The notes beneath the pieces are model-generated. The model made no database searches, had not been told where the DNA came from, and worked only from the letters and a program-made list of their open reading frames with translations. A program made the translations under genes and the position numbers. A DNA stretch of 30,714 nucleotides from CAYRES01 sp964423425 (GTDB lineage: Bacteria; Actinomycetota; Thermoleophilia; RBG-16-64-13): contig CAYRES010000019.1 of NCBI GenBank assembly GCA_964423425.1, positions 1 through 30,714 on the forward strand, read 5' to 3'. Positions 17,294 to 25,022 of the stretch are shown piece after piece (positions within the stretch are counted from its first letter, which is position 1; each line of letters opens with the position of its first letter).

Positions 17294-17323
17294 ATTTTAC
17301 ACCACGATGCCGCCTCGCGTGAA
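17294..17323 (-). promoter_or_regulatory. Candidate efp promoter
   Basis: On the minus strand TTCACG (17323-17318) and TAAAAT (17299-17294) are separated by 18 bases, giving a plausible sigma-70-type promoter in the gap between the M24 peptidase and efp. The leader to the GTG start would be about 72 bases and would contain the GGGAAC palindrome. Confidence 0.4.
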
Positions 17324-17352
17324 GAGAGCGGCTTGTCGAAGTGCTGAGGCGC

Positions 17353-18444
17353 TCAGGTCAGCGTGAGCAGTCCCCGTTCCCACTCCGTCAGCACCTCACA
17401 CCCGTCCGGCGTGACCAACACCGTGTCTTCGATCCTCACGCCGCCCACGTCGGCCACGTAGACGGCCGGCTCGATGGTGACCACCATCCCCGCCTCCAGT
17501 ACGTCGTCTGTGCTCTGACTGAGGCGAGGGGCCTCGTGCACTTCGAGTCCCACACCATGACCCACGCTGTGCCGGAACACCCCCGGCACGCCTGCCTTCT
17601 CCAGGTGGTTCCGCGCAATGGCATCGATCTCCGCACAACGAACTCCGGCACAGACGGCGCCGACTGCCGCAGCTTGTGCCTGTTGCACCGCGTGGTGCAT
17701 CCGCCTACACTCCTCGCTCAGGCTTCCCACACCGAATGTGCGGGTCATGTCACTCGCATAGCCGCCGACCACGGCACCAAAGTCGATCACGATAAGATCA
17801 CCCTCGCGCAGTCGGTATTCGCTGGGAAGGGCATGCGGCATGGCTCCCCGTTCACCGCCCGCCACGATGTAGGCGAAGGGCACCCCCTCTGAGCCTCTGC
17901 TGCGCACATGGAACTCCAGTTCGAGGGCCAATTCAGCCTCAGTACGCCCCAGGACGGCACGTGAGGCAAGATAGTCGAGCGAGGAAGCCGCCAAAGCCCC
18001 CGCTCTACGCAGGTGCGGTATCTCCTCGTCGTCTTTGACTCTGCGCAACTCCTCGACCATGCCGTGGATGAGCCGCCGGGGGCGGCCCTCGAGGGCGGGT
18101 TCCAGCTCTTTCCACGTAGCGAGGGTGACCCATCCCGATTCGACACCCACGACGGTCGATTCCTTTCCGAGCAGAGTCGGCAAGACCTGTGGCATGGGAT
18201 CGTTGACTTCCATGAACCGCACCCCCGGGGCTTCTTGCTCCGCCTGTAGGGTGTAGCGGGAGTCGGAAGCGAAAAGCACGTCGTCCGGCTTCACCAGCAG
18301 CAGACCCTCGCCGCCCGAGAAACCGCTCAGGTAGCGAAGGTTGGAGGGTGAAGACACCAGGAGCACATCGATCTCCGCAACCTCCATGCGGGCTCTGAGC
18401 CTCTCGATCCGGAGGCTCTGAACGGAAGCGGCCTGGTCGTTCAC
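17353..18444 (-). CDS. M24 family Xaa-Pro aminopeptidase/dipeptidase
   Basis: A dinuclear metallopeptidase removing residues from peptides with proline in second position; cytosolic. It has 363 residues from the GTG at 18444. The N-terminal creatinase-like domain (to about 120) includes LLVSSPSNLRYLSGFSG. The pita-bread domain carries the metal ligands: Asp in VIDFGA, Asp in YASDMTRTF, His in SVGHGVGLEVHE, Glu in TIEPAVY and Glu in RIEDTVLV. GTG overlaps the aroQ stop as GTGA with AAGGGGAG upstream, so it is translationally coupled. A pepQ-like gene between aroQ and efp is the conserved actinobacterial order. Aminopeptidase (PepP) and dipeptidase (PepQ) activities cannot be separated from sequence alone. 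Confidence 0.92.
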   Translation of the reverse strand: MNDQAASVQSLRIERLRARMEVAEIDVLLVSSPSNLRYLSGFSGGEGLLLVKPDDVLFASDSRYTLQAEQEAPGVRFMEVNDPMPQVLPTLLGKESTVVGVESGWVTLATWKELEPALEGRPRRLIHGMVEELRRVKDDEEIPHLRRAGALAASSLDYLASRAVLGRTEAELALELEFHVRSRGSEGVPFAYIVAGGERGAMPHALPSEYRLREGDLIVIDFGAVVGGYASDMTRTFGVGSLSEECRRMHHAVQQAQAAAVGAVCAGVRCAEIDAIARNHLEKAGVPGVFRHSVGHGVGLEVHEAPRLSQSTDDVLEAGMVVTIEPAVYVADVGGVRIEDTVLVTPDGCEVLTEWERGLLTLT

Positions 18445-18908
18445 ACGAGCCACTCCCCTTCCCGGGCCAACCGATCAAGCTCCCGGACTGCCCGGCCATA
18501 ACCCTCCGGCCCCTCACCAGAAATCGAGATGTCCACCACGTCGCGGATCACCGACTGCGCCCGCCATGTCTCCCTCTTGTCGATGGCCGAGAGGTGCACC
18601 TCCGCCACCTTGCCTCGCACGAGCTCGAGGGCGTCTCGTATGGCATAGCTGTAGTGCGTCCACGCCCCGGGGTTGACGATGAGAGCCTCCGCCCCGCGGG
18701 CCGCATGCAGCAGTTCGACGAACTCGCCCTCGTGATTCGTCTGGTGGAAGCGACACCGCCAACCCAACCGCTCCGCCTCTTCGCGCACAAGCTCTTCCAC
18801 CCCGGCCAACGTGACTGTGCCGTAATGCTCGACCGGACGCTCCCCCAGCAGATCGAGGTTGACCCCATGGAGCACCACGAGCAGTGGTTGTGCAGCGACC
18901 GCATCCAT
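18441..18908 (-). CDS. aroQ: 3-dehydroquinate dehydratase, type II
   Basis: Converts 3-dehydroquinate to 3-dehydroshikimate, the third shikimate step. It has 155 residues from the ATG at 18908, which follows an AGGCGGGG ribosome-binding site and lies 13 bases after the aroB stop. The active-site Tyr (EHYGT) with an Arg in the lid (GERP), the NHEGE segment, the Asn of NPGA, the His of THYSYAIRDAL and the Arg of DKRE are all present. The opening motif is HGVNLDLLG where most members read NGPNLNLLG, and the usual HARE is DKRE. Both are mild departures that leave the catalytic residues intact. A longer frame to 18953 lies inside aroB and is not preferred. Confidence 0.94.
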   Translation of the reverse strand: MDAVAAQPLLVVLHGVNLDLLGERPVEHYGTVTLAGVEELVREEAERLGWRCRFHQTNHEGEFVELLHAARGAEALIVNPGAWTHYSYAIRDALELVRGKVAEVHLSAIDKRETWRAQSVIRDVVDISISGEGPEGYGRAVRELDRLAREGEWLV

Positions 18909-18921
18909 TCCCCGCCTCGTC

Positions 18922-20013
18922 TCACTCCCTGATGACGTCGAGGGCTTCAGCAAACTCGAGCGGGGTGACGTCGACGTCGAACACCGGCCTGCCTCGCTTC
19001 TCGAGCAACACGAAGCCGCTTCCTCGCGAGCTGATCTTCTTATCGCGCCGGGCCGCCTCGAGCAGCTTCTCGGCGGGAGGAAGAGGCAGCCGGGTGGGCA
19101 GGCCCAGACGATCCATGAGACGAACCACCCGGGGTCGGAGCTCGCGCGGAGTCCCGCACTTCACCTCGCCCACTGCGAGCGCCACCAGCAGCCCCAGCCC
19201 CACTGCCACTCCGTGGCCGATCTCTCCGTAACCGAGCGCGTTCTCCAGGGCGTGGGCGGTCGTGTGGCCGAGATTGAGTACTGCGCGCGGCCCATGCTCC
19301 GTCTCGTCGGCGATGACCACATCGGCCTTGAGCTGTACGCAGCGCCGCACCAGAGTGGAGAAGACCTCTTCCGACCTCCCTCCGATGCTCTCAGGGTTAC
19401 CCTCGAGGTATTCGAGCAGGTCGTCATCAGCGAGCAGGGCATACTTGACCACTTCACCCAGGCCTCCGGCGAACTCATTCTGGGCAAGAGTGGACAGGAA
19501 AGAAGGATCGATGACCACCAGATCCGCCTGATAGAAGGAGCCGACCAGGTTCTTGCCCTGCGCAAGGTTGATCCCAACCTTGCCGCCAACGCTGGAATCC
19601 ACTTGGGCGAGAAGGGTTGTCGGCACCTGCCACAGCTCCAGGCCTCTCAGGTATGTCGCCGCTACGAACCCGGCCAGATCCCCGATAACGCCACCACCCA
19701 AGGCAACTATCGCGTCGTCACGCCGCGCACCCACCGAAGCAAGCCACTGCCAACACGACTCTGCCGTGGCGACGCTCTTGCTGTTCTCGCCTGGTGGGAC
19801 GACTTTGACTCCGCTCGTTCCCGCCGCCTCACCCAGGGTTCCGATGACTTCGGCACCCCAGAGCCCCATCACGTTGCGGTCGGTGATCACGAAGAGCCTA
19901 CGTCCCGCCGCCGCCACCCGGGCCGCTCGTTCGCCGAGCACCGATGCGGCGTCCGGCCCGCCCCTTATGGACGAACGGCGCTGAGTCTGAACGAGGTTCA
20001 CAGACCACATCAC
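18922..20013 (-). CDS. aroB: 3-dehydroquinate synthase
   Basis: An NAD- and metal-dependent enzyme converting DAHP to 3-dehydroquinate, the second shikimate step. It has 363 residues. Recognisable parts are the PPGENSKS segment, the glycine-rich GGGVIGDLAGFVAATYLRG loop, QVDSSVGGKVGIN, the metal-site GGLGEVVKYALL and NLGHTTAHALE, and GHGVAVGLG. The start GTG at 20013 overlaps the aroK stop as GTGA; an ATG directly follows it and could also be used. It is the third gene in aroC-aroK-aroB-aroQ, all tightly packed, so one transcript and stoichiometric expression are likely. DAHP synthase, aroE and aroA are not in the window. Confidence 0.96.
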   Translation of the reverse strand: MMWSVNLVQTQRRSSIRGGPDAASVLGERAARVAAAGRRLFVITDRNVMGLWGAEVIGTLGEAAGTSGVKVVPPGENSKSVATAESCWQWLASVGARRDDAIVALGGGVIGDLAGFVAATYLRGLELWQVPTTLLAQVDSSVGGKVGINLAQGKNLVGSFYQADLVVIDPSFLSTLAQNEFAGGLGEVVKYALLADDDLLEYLEGNPESIGGRSEEVFSTLVRRCVQLKADVVIADETEHGPRAVLNLGHTTAHALENALGYGEIGHGVAVGLGLLVALAVGEVKCGTPRELRPRVVRLMDRLGLPTRLPLPPAEKLLEAARRDKKISSRGSGFVLLEKRGRPVFDVDVTPLEFAEALDVIRE

Positions 20014-20546
20014 GCCCTCGCCTCCGCGGCGCCGCGGATGGTCTCGACCACCGACGACACCACCTGCTCCACCGACCGGCTGCCTGTCTCTATCGTGGCG
20101 TCGGCCGTGGCCGCATATGCGTGGGCTCTCCGCGCAAAGAGGTTGCGGAACCCAGAGGAGGAGGCCGCCAGAGGTCGCGTGGAACCCTGGACCCTCTTCC
20201 AGGCATCCTCCACGTCGGACTTCAAGAAGATCACGATTGCCTCACGCTTGAGTAGTTCGGCCACAGCGGGCACGGTCACCGCCCCGCCGCCCAAAGATAC
20301 TATCAGGCCGGACCGGTTTCCCACCTCTCGATGACGGCGCAGGAGTTCGTGAAGCACGGCGGCTTCACGGGTCCGGAAGGCCTCTTCCCCCTCCCGCGAG
20401 AAGATCTCCTCGATTCTCATGCCGGCCGATTGCTCCACCTCCTCATCGAGATCGAGGAAGGCGAATCCGAGGCGGGCAGCGGCCAAGCTGCCCACAGTGG
20501 TCTTGCCGCTGCCCATGAACCCGGAGAGGGCGACTACCGGGCCCAC
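20010..20546 (-). CDS. aroK: Shikimate kinase
   Basis: Phosphorylates shikimate at the 3-position using ATP. It has 178 residues from the GTG at 20546, which overlaps the aroC end by 13 bases. Features are Walker A GFMGSGKTT near the N-terminus, the DLDEEVE acidic motif, the FRTREAAVL Arg that binds shikimate, SLGGGAV (the Walker B-like loop), and the lid Arg of GSTRPLA followed by the R of LFARRAHAY. A much longer frame upstream is only an alternative reading of aroC and was discarded. Confidence 0.94.
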   Translation of the reverse strand: MGPVVALSGFMGSGKTTVGSLAAARLGFAFLDLDEEVEQSAGMRIEEIFSREGEEAFRTREAAVLHELLRRHREVGNRSGLIVSLGGGAVTVPAVAELLKREAIVIFLKSDVEDAWKRVQGSTRPLAASSSGFRNLFARRAHAYAATADATIETGSRSVEQVVSSVVETIRGAAEARA

Positions 20547-21742
20547 AACCCGCGCGCCTCGAGCCCGGCGACGTACCGCTCGAAGGAGGCGAGAAAAGAC
20601 TGCATGTTGTCCCCTCCAAGTTGCTCCAAGCACGCGGAGGCGAGTACACACGCGACCATGGCCTCGGCGACCACCCGTGCTGCCGGTACCGCGGTGACGT
20701 CGCTGCGCTCCTTGTGCGCGGAAGTTGCCCGCAGACCGCTCACGTCCACGGAGGGAAGCGGCGTCGTGAGTGTGGGTATCGGTTTCATGGCCGCCCGCGC
20801 GATGATGGGCATACCGTTGGTCATGCCACCTTCGATGCCGCCGGCCCTGTTCGAAGGCCTCGTGATCACCCCGCCTCCCACCTCGGCGCAGAGGACCAAC
20901 GGATCGTGCACCGCCGAACCCACGCGGCTCGCGTTCTCGAAGGCGGTGCCGATCTCCACACCCTTGAGAGCAGGAATGCCTCCGATGGCGCCCATGAGCA
21001 GCCCGTCGAGCCTCTCTCCCGGCAATCCGTACCCACCAAAGCCCGGCGGAAGACCCCAGGCCCATATTTCTATGACACCACCCAGCGACTCCCCGGCCGC
21101 CTTGGCCTCATCGATAGCCGCCCGCATGCGGCGTTCGGCGCTCCCGTCCAGGCATGCGCACTCGCCCGCCTCCACCGCCTTCCAGTCGACGCTGTGGGGC
21201 TCGGTGTAGTCGACCGGCGTGTCGTCCACTTCGGGGCCGATGGAGATCACTCTGCCCCGCACCTCCGCCCCTATGGCCTTCAACACCAGCTTGGCCACTG
21301 CGCCGGCACACACTCTTCCGACCGTCTCCCTGGCGCTCGACCGCTCAAGGACGTTCCGCACATCCTCGTGTCCGTACTTGGCGAGACCAGCGAAGTCGGC
21401 GTGGCCGGGCCTGGGTACCGTCACCTGCCGCACGGCCGCCCTCTCCTCTGTCGTCGGCTCTTCCACCTGCATGGCGGGAATCCAATTGAGGTGGTCGCGG
21501 TTCTCGACGAGCATCGCGATCGGCGTACCTATCGTTTCCCCCCACCTCACCCCGGAGAGGATACGCACCCGGTCTCGCTCCACCCTCATGCGTCCACCCC
21601 GGCCGTACCCACGCTGCCTTCTGGCCAACTCCGCGTCAACGACTTCGACCGGCAGAGACAGACCCGCAGGCACGCCGGTGAGGACACAGACCTCTCCCGG
21701 CCCATGCGATTCTCCTGCGGTGGTGAACCTGAGTGCTGGCAT
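20534..21742 (-). CDS. aroC: Chorismate synthase
   Basis: Catalyses anti-1,4-elimination of EPSP to chorismate, requiring reduced FMN. It has 402 residues from the ATG at 21742. Conserved motifs are TAGESHG (His13), the GYGRGGRM Arg-rich segment, PRPGHADFAGLAKYGHEDVRNVLERSSARET, GGIPALKGVEIG and NRAGGIEGGMTNG. The N-terminus MPALRFTTAGESHG is the standard start; an upstream extension to 21877 lies within the preceding gene in another frame. It is 26 bases downstream of the pilus-linked lipoprotein, so the aro genes may be read from the pil transcript. No separate flavin reductase is nearby. Confidence 0.96.
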   Translation of the reverse strand: MPALRFTTAGESHGPGEVCVLTGVPAGLSLPVEVVDAELARRQRGYGRGGRMRVERDRVRILSGVRWGETIGTPIAMLVENRDHLNWIPAMQVEEPTTEERAAVRQVTVPRPGHADFAGLAKYGHEDVRNVLERSSARETVGRVCAGAVAKLVLKAIGAEVRGRVISIGPEVDDTPVDYTEPHSVDWKAVEAGECACLDGSAERRMRAAIDEAKAAGESLGGVIEIWAWGLPPGFGGYGLPGERLDGLLMGAIGGIPALKGVEIGTAFENASRVGSAVHDPLVLCAEVGGGVITRPSNRAGGIEGGMTNGMPIIARAAMKPIPTLTTPLPSVDVSGLRATSAHKERSDVTAVPAARVVAEAMVACVLASACLEQLGGDNMQSFLASFERYVAGLEARGLWAR

Positions 21743-21768
21743 GGAATATCGGCGGTACGGTCCGCTCG

Positions 21769-22344
21769 CTACTTGAGGATCGACTGCCCCACCTGCATGA
21801 CGCGTGTCTCGCTGCCGTGCAGGAGGATCACCGTCTGTGTGCCCGCGTTGATATCCACCACCTTGATCTGTCCCCAAGTCGTGCTCGCCACATCACCCTT
21901 CTTCTTATCGGAGAAGATGACGCTATCGACCTCAAAGGTCACTGTGGGCACGCCGTTGACCACGTCGATGGCAAGTATCTTGAGGCTGTGTAGCGCCGTG
22001 GTGGTACGACTGCTCTTGGTCGTGGTGGTGGTGCCGCTCTTGGTCGTGGTGGTGGTGCCGGTACCGGTGGTCGTCGGGCCCGTACCCGTAGTGGTGACCC
22101 TCGTGGTCGTAGTCGTGGGTGGCAGGGCCTGCTGTATGAAGGGATCCTTGGCCTTGTAGAGAGAGAACGGATCGATGACAAGCGCAGCGACGGCGATGGT
22201 GGTGGTGGTACCCTGGCCCGTCATCGCCGGCATCGTCGTCGGCGATGCGGCCTCCTCGCCCCCACACGCCGCCAACCCCACGGCCAGACATACCAACGCA
22301 AGCACTGCGACACACACGATATGGCGTGCAATGGATGTCTTCAT
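21769..22344 (-). CDS. Thr-rich lipoprotein in the pilP position of the pil operon
   Basis: A 191-residue protein. Residues 1-26 are a lipoprotein signal peptide with lipobox LAAC, so Cys27 should be lipidated and the protein held on the outer face of the membrane. Two short DPF-type motifs follow (VIDPF at 56-60, KDPF at 66-69), then a threonine-rich linker at 77-116, then a compact beta-rich domain at 117-191 (ILAIDVVNGVPTVTFEVDS, ending SETRVMQVGQSILK). The position directly after pilM-pilN-pilO, lipid anchor and terminal beta domain are like PilP, which links the inner-membrane pilus platform to the secretin in diderms. I cannot claim homology by eye. GGAGAGA precedes the ATG. The linker is encoded partly by a tandem repeat. 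Confidence 0.75.
   Translation of the reverse strand: MKTSIARHIVCVAVLALVCLAVGLAACGGEEAASPTTMPAMTGQGTTTTIAVAALVIDPFSLYKAKDPFIQQALPPTTTTTRVTTTGTGPTTTGTGTTTTTKSGTTTTTKSSRTTTALHSLKILAIDVVNGVPTVTFEVDSVIFSDKKKGDVASTTWGQIKVVDINAGTQTVILLHGSETRVMQVGQSILK
22013..22060. repeat. Two perfect 24-bp tandem repeats in the Thr-linker
   Basis: Two adjacent identical 24-base units (22013-22036 and 22037-22060), each beginning CTCTTGGTCGTGG, encode the Lys-Ser/Thr part of the linker on the minus strand. They sit inside a longer GGT/GTG-rich stretch (about 22000-22115). The unit is a multiple of three, so copy-number change would lengthen or shorten the stalk without a frameshift. Confidence 0.8.
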
Positions 22345-22353
22345 GCGTCTCTC

Positions 22354-22968
22354 CTACTGCTCCTGCACCGGCTGTGTCTCCGTGGGGGCCGCCGCGGGAG
22401 GCGCCGGTTCCAGTGCAGGGTTCCTCTGATAGGCGTTCATGGTCATGGTGATCTCGAGCTCTGGTGAGCTTCGGCCCACCTGCTCCCCGGAGAGGGCCAG
22501 CTGCAGGCTCTGGACGCCCAGCAGGCGGCCCGGACCGGCGGCCAGCTGTTCGGCGCGGTATATGAAATCGTTGAGATCGAAATAGTACCCTGTGAACTGC
22601 AACTGCAGAGGAATGACCTGGAAGCCGGGCGAAGGTGAACTCTGCCCCGGGCTGATGCTCATGAAGTCGATGCCCGACTCCGTGGCGAGATCTTGTATCT
22701 GCAGAAGTAGACTGGGCAGCTCCTCGCCTGCCGGTACCATCTTGGCCAACTCGATGAGGCGCCCTTGGTTCATGCCCGCCTCGCGGCGGGTCTGCTCGCT
22801 CTGGGCCAGCCGTACCTTGAGGCCTGAGAGCGTCTGCTCGCTCTGCTCTATCTGCGCGTTCGTGTCGGTGATGTCGTTCATGAGGGGGTTCAAGAGCACG
22901 AACCAGTACACCACCACGACGACGACCAAGACAACGCCGGCGAGCAGATATACGACTCGGCGGTTCAC
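22354..22968 (-). CDS. pilO: Type IV pilus inner-membrane protein PilO
   Basis: A 204-residue bitopic membrane protein. It has a short basic start (MNRRVV), one transmembrane helix at about 6-27 (Val-rich), a coiled coil at 33-75 (QSEQTLSGLKVRLAQSEQTR) and a C-terminal ferredoxin-like domain at about 85-180, with the family-like PLQLQFTGYYFDLNDFIYRAEQL segment. The last 25 residues are Pro/Ala/Glu-rich. It overlaps pilN by four bases as GTGA. In known systems PilO pairs with PilN to form the alignment platform of the type IV pilus machine. Sequence identity in this family is low, and the call leans on architecture and gene order. Confidence 0.86.
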   Translation of the reverse strand: MNRRVVYLLAGVVLVVVVVVYWFVLLNPLMNDITDTNAQIEQSEQTLSGLKVRLAQSEQTRREAGMNQGRLIELAKMVPAGEELPSLLLQIQDLATESGIDFMSISPGQSSPSPGFQVIPLQLQFTGYYFDLNDFIYRAEQLAAGPGRLLGVQSLQLALSGEQVGRSSPELEITMTMNAYQRNPALEPAPPAAAPTETQPVQEQ

Positions 22969-23627
22969 GGCGAGACCTCCACTCGGCTGACCGGCAGGGG
23001 CGTGTCATCCGGCTGCGCGTTCTTGACCCCCGCGCTTATCGTGAAGCCGCGCACCTCGACGTTCGGGTCCACACTACCCCGCGGATCGCCTGCGTTCCCC
23101 AAGGTGACCTCCACCAGTGCCGGGATGGTCTCGAAGCGCACCAAGACGCCCGCCACCTCCTCAAACGAGTACGTGTTGCCCTCCACCGTGAACGTCCCCA
23201 GGGGAACAGTCTTGCTCTCCGGGTCCGGCGCCTGCGCGCCCACGACCACTGCAGGCGGGCTTTCAAGCGACAACGAACCCAGCCACGCGGTCTCGGGGAT
23301 AACCAAACTCAGATCACCCAGAATCTCCGACACCAGCGTGCGGCTTACATACGCCTGCTGTACCGTCTTCTCAAGCGCATCCTTTTCCGCCTGCAGCCTC
23401 TCGAACCCTGCCAGCCCGGCAAGCTCTGTCTGGATCTGCCGTATTTCGGCCTGGAGGCGATTCAACTCCTCCTGCCTGGCCGTTCTCTCTCCGCTCAGGA
23501 ACACGTAGCTGCCGACCACAGCGGCGACCACGACCACGGCGATGACTATAAGCACCAACATGCCCACGTCGGTCTCGGTACGCCTGCGCTCGCTGGCAGG
23601 GACCAGGTTGATACGCCGCACCATCAC
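22965..23627 (-). CDS. pilN: Type IV pilus inner-membrane protein PilN
   Basis: A 220-residue bitopic protein. The cytoplasmic N-terminus carries the INLVP motif (residues 6-10) that binds the groove of PilM. It is followed by a transmembrane helix at about 22-46, a coiled coil at 48-95 (RQEELNRLQAEIRQIQTELA) and an extracytoplasmic domain. It overlaps pilM by four bases (GTGA). A loop at 130-150 (PDPESKTVPLG) and the VEGNTYSFEEVAGVLVRFE segment fit the PilN fold in which small domains measure strain. A GspL-like role is less likely because PilM is a separate gene. Confidence 0.9.
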   Translation of the reverse strand: MMVRRINLVPASERRRTETDVGMLVLIVIAVVVVAAVVGSYVFLSGERTARQEELNRLQAEIRQIQTELAGLAGFERLQAEKDALEKTVQQAYVSRTLVSEILGDLSLVIPETAWLGSLSLESPPAVVVGAQAPDPESKTVPLGTFTVEGNTYSFEEVAGVLVRFETIPALVEVTLGNAGDPRGSVDPNVEVRGFTISAGVKNAQPDDTPLPVSRVEVSP

Positions 23628-24733
23628 TCAACCTCGTCCAGAGCCAGTCCGATGGGCACGGCCAAGCGTGGCGCCATGGCGGCGACGTATTCATCGGGAT
23701 AACCAGTCTTGTTGGCTACGATTCGCACCATGGAGTTGCCTATCTCCACGGGGAGGCCCAAGCTCTCACTCAGGTAGGAGTCGAGGTTGCGCAGCAGGGG
23801 ACCCCTGCCGCTCAACACCAAGCCCGCCACGGGAACCGCGTACTCCTGGCTCAGATAATAGTCGAGGGAGCGCCTGATGTCGGCGGAGAACTGGTCGGCC
23901 ACACGTTCGAGTGTGCCCCTGACATCGGTCACCGTGGCTGCGGAGTAGCTCTCCTCGAAGGCCGCCAGCGGGCCGGGCACCCCGATGAGTTCAGTGAGCG
24001 CCCTCGCATCCTCCGGGGGGACCCCTTGGTGCTCCACGAGAACACTCTGGAAGTTGTCATAGGCAAAGCTGCTGATGCGGGTGAACATCGGTATACCCGC
24101 TGCTGCCACGACCAGCGTGTTGACCGAGGACTCGATGTTCAGAAACCCCGTGGCCTCCTCAGGAGCGGCCCCTTGCTCAAGGAACGGTATGGGTGGCGTG
24201 AGGGCCCTGAGAACAGCGAACGCGTTCAGATCGATGCCTTCCACCACCAGCCCCGCCTTGTGGCACGCCGTGAGAAACTGCTGGATCATGTCGGTCTGTG
24301 CGGCAACGAGCAACACCTTTTGCCGGACGACGCCGTCCTCGTCCACCTGCCGGCCCACCACCTGATAATCGAGCGTCACGTTCTCGATGGGCAGCGGGAT
24401 GTAGTCCTGAGCCTGGAACTCGATGGCGCCCCGCAGCTCTTCGGGATCCATATCGGGAACTTCGATGTTACGCACGACCACCTTCTGATTGCCAACCCCG
24501 ACTCTCACCACCTTGCCCTTGAGCGACGATTCCTTGAAGAGAGCCTTCAACTCGACCGCCAGGCTCTCGGGATCCAAGACCTCGCCTTCGAACACTATGC
24601 CCGGCGGCAGGAGCCGCTCGGCAAACGTGCGGAGCACCGGCTCGTGAGGCCGCCCGCTGAGCTGGGCAGCCACCACACTGGCCTTCCCTATCTGAAGCCC
24701 TATAGGCTCGCGTCTACCGCCAAGAAACCCCAT
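23624..24733 (-). CDS. pilM: Type IV pilus assembly protein PilM
   Basis: A cytosolic actin-like ATP-binding protein that recruits PilN and PilO. It has 369 residues from the ATG at 24733. It begins with FLGGRREPIGLQIGKASVVAAQL, the phosphate-1 loop region of the PilM/FtsA fold, and has EFQAQDYIPLPIENVTLDYQV, VEGIDLNAFAVLRAL and LNIESSVNTLVVAAAGIPMF in the order known for PilM, with an LSGRGPLL segment near 305. A TTG at 24781 would add 16 residues; the ATG, with GAGGG eight bases before it, gives a family-like start. The pil machine ATPases PilB and PilT, PilC and any pilin are not in the window, so they must be encoded elsewhere. Confidence 0.93.
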   Translation of the reverse strand: MGFLGGRREPIGLQIGKASVVAAQLSGRPHEPVLRTFAERLLPPGIVFEGEVLDPESLAVELKALFKESSLKGKVVRVGVGNQKVVVRNIEVPDMDPEELRGAIEFQAQDYIPLPIENVTLDYQVVGRQVDEDGVVRQKVLLVAAQTDMIQQFLTACHKAGLVVEGIDLNAFAVLRALTPPIPFLEQGAAPEEATGFLNIESSVNTLVVAAAGIPMFTRISSFAYDNFQSVLVEHQGVPPEDARALTELIGVPGPLAAFEESYSAATVTDVRGTLERVADQFSADIRRSLDYYLSQEYAVPVAGLVLSGRGPLLRNLDSYLSESLGLPVEIGNSMVRIVANKTGYPDEYVAAMAPRLAVPIGLALDEVE

Positions 24734-25022
24734 GGCTCCAACCCTCGACTTGCCGTTGCGGGTTGCCAGGAAAAGGCTCAACCCTGCAGTAAGGCTTATT
24801 CGACGAAGTCACCAAGTTACCCTTCCCGATGAGAGGGCACACCCGTCTGCGCGGTCTTCTCACCTGTGCGCACTCGCACCGTCTCCTCCTCAAAGTGCCC
24901 GGCTCTCAAAGCGCACAACGCCAATTCTCTCACGACCGCCCCACATCTGCACAGCCCGCCAGTATGAACGCACATTGTCTGTGGTTGGATACGAGTGACC
25001 CTGCCCTGCGTTGCTCCTTCAT
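24734..25022. other. 289-base intergenic stretch between pilD and pilM, no gene seen
   Basis: No protein-coding gene, RNA gene or clear terminator was recognised. A 30-codon frame starting directly after the pilD stop has no recognisable content. A CACA-N5-TGTG inverted repeat and a weak CATACT hexamer near 24955-24985 could mark a promoter for pilM, but the -35 region is poor. The length suggests regulation between prepilin peptidase and pilMNO. Confidence 0.5.

Noticed and set aside
18859..20334. 491-codon plus-strand frame opposite aroB and aroK
   Set aside because: The minus strand carries full aroB and aroK motifs; the plus reading is low-complexity and has no recognisable domain.
20621..22159. 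512-codon plus-strand frame ending in a run of valines
   Set aside because: It is antisense to aroC and to the Thr-linker; the Val repeat is simply the complement of the Thr codons.
24930..25022. 30-codon minus-strand frame directly after pilD (starts MKEQRRAGSL)
   Set aside because: It has no family resemblance, hydrophobic segment or conserved motif visible, and composition does not support coding.
24734..25022. Possible c-di-GMP riboswitch before pilM
   Set aside because: I looked for the conserved GEMM-type core and did not find it; only scattered purine runs are present.
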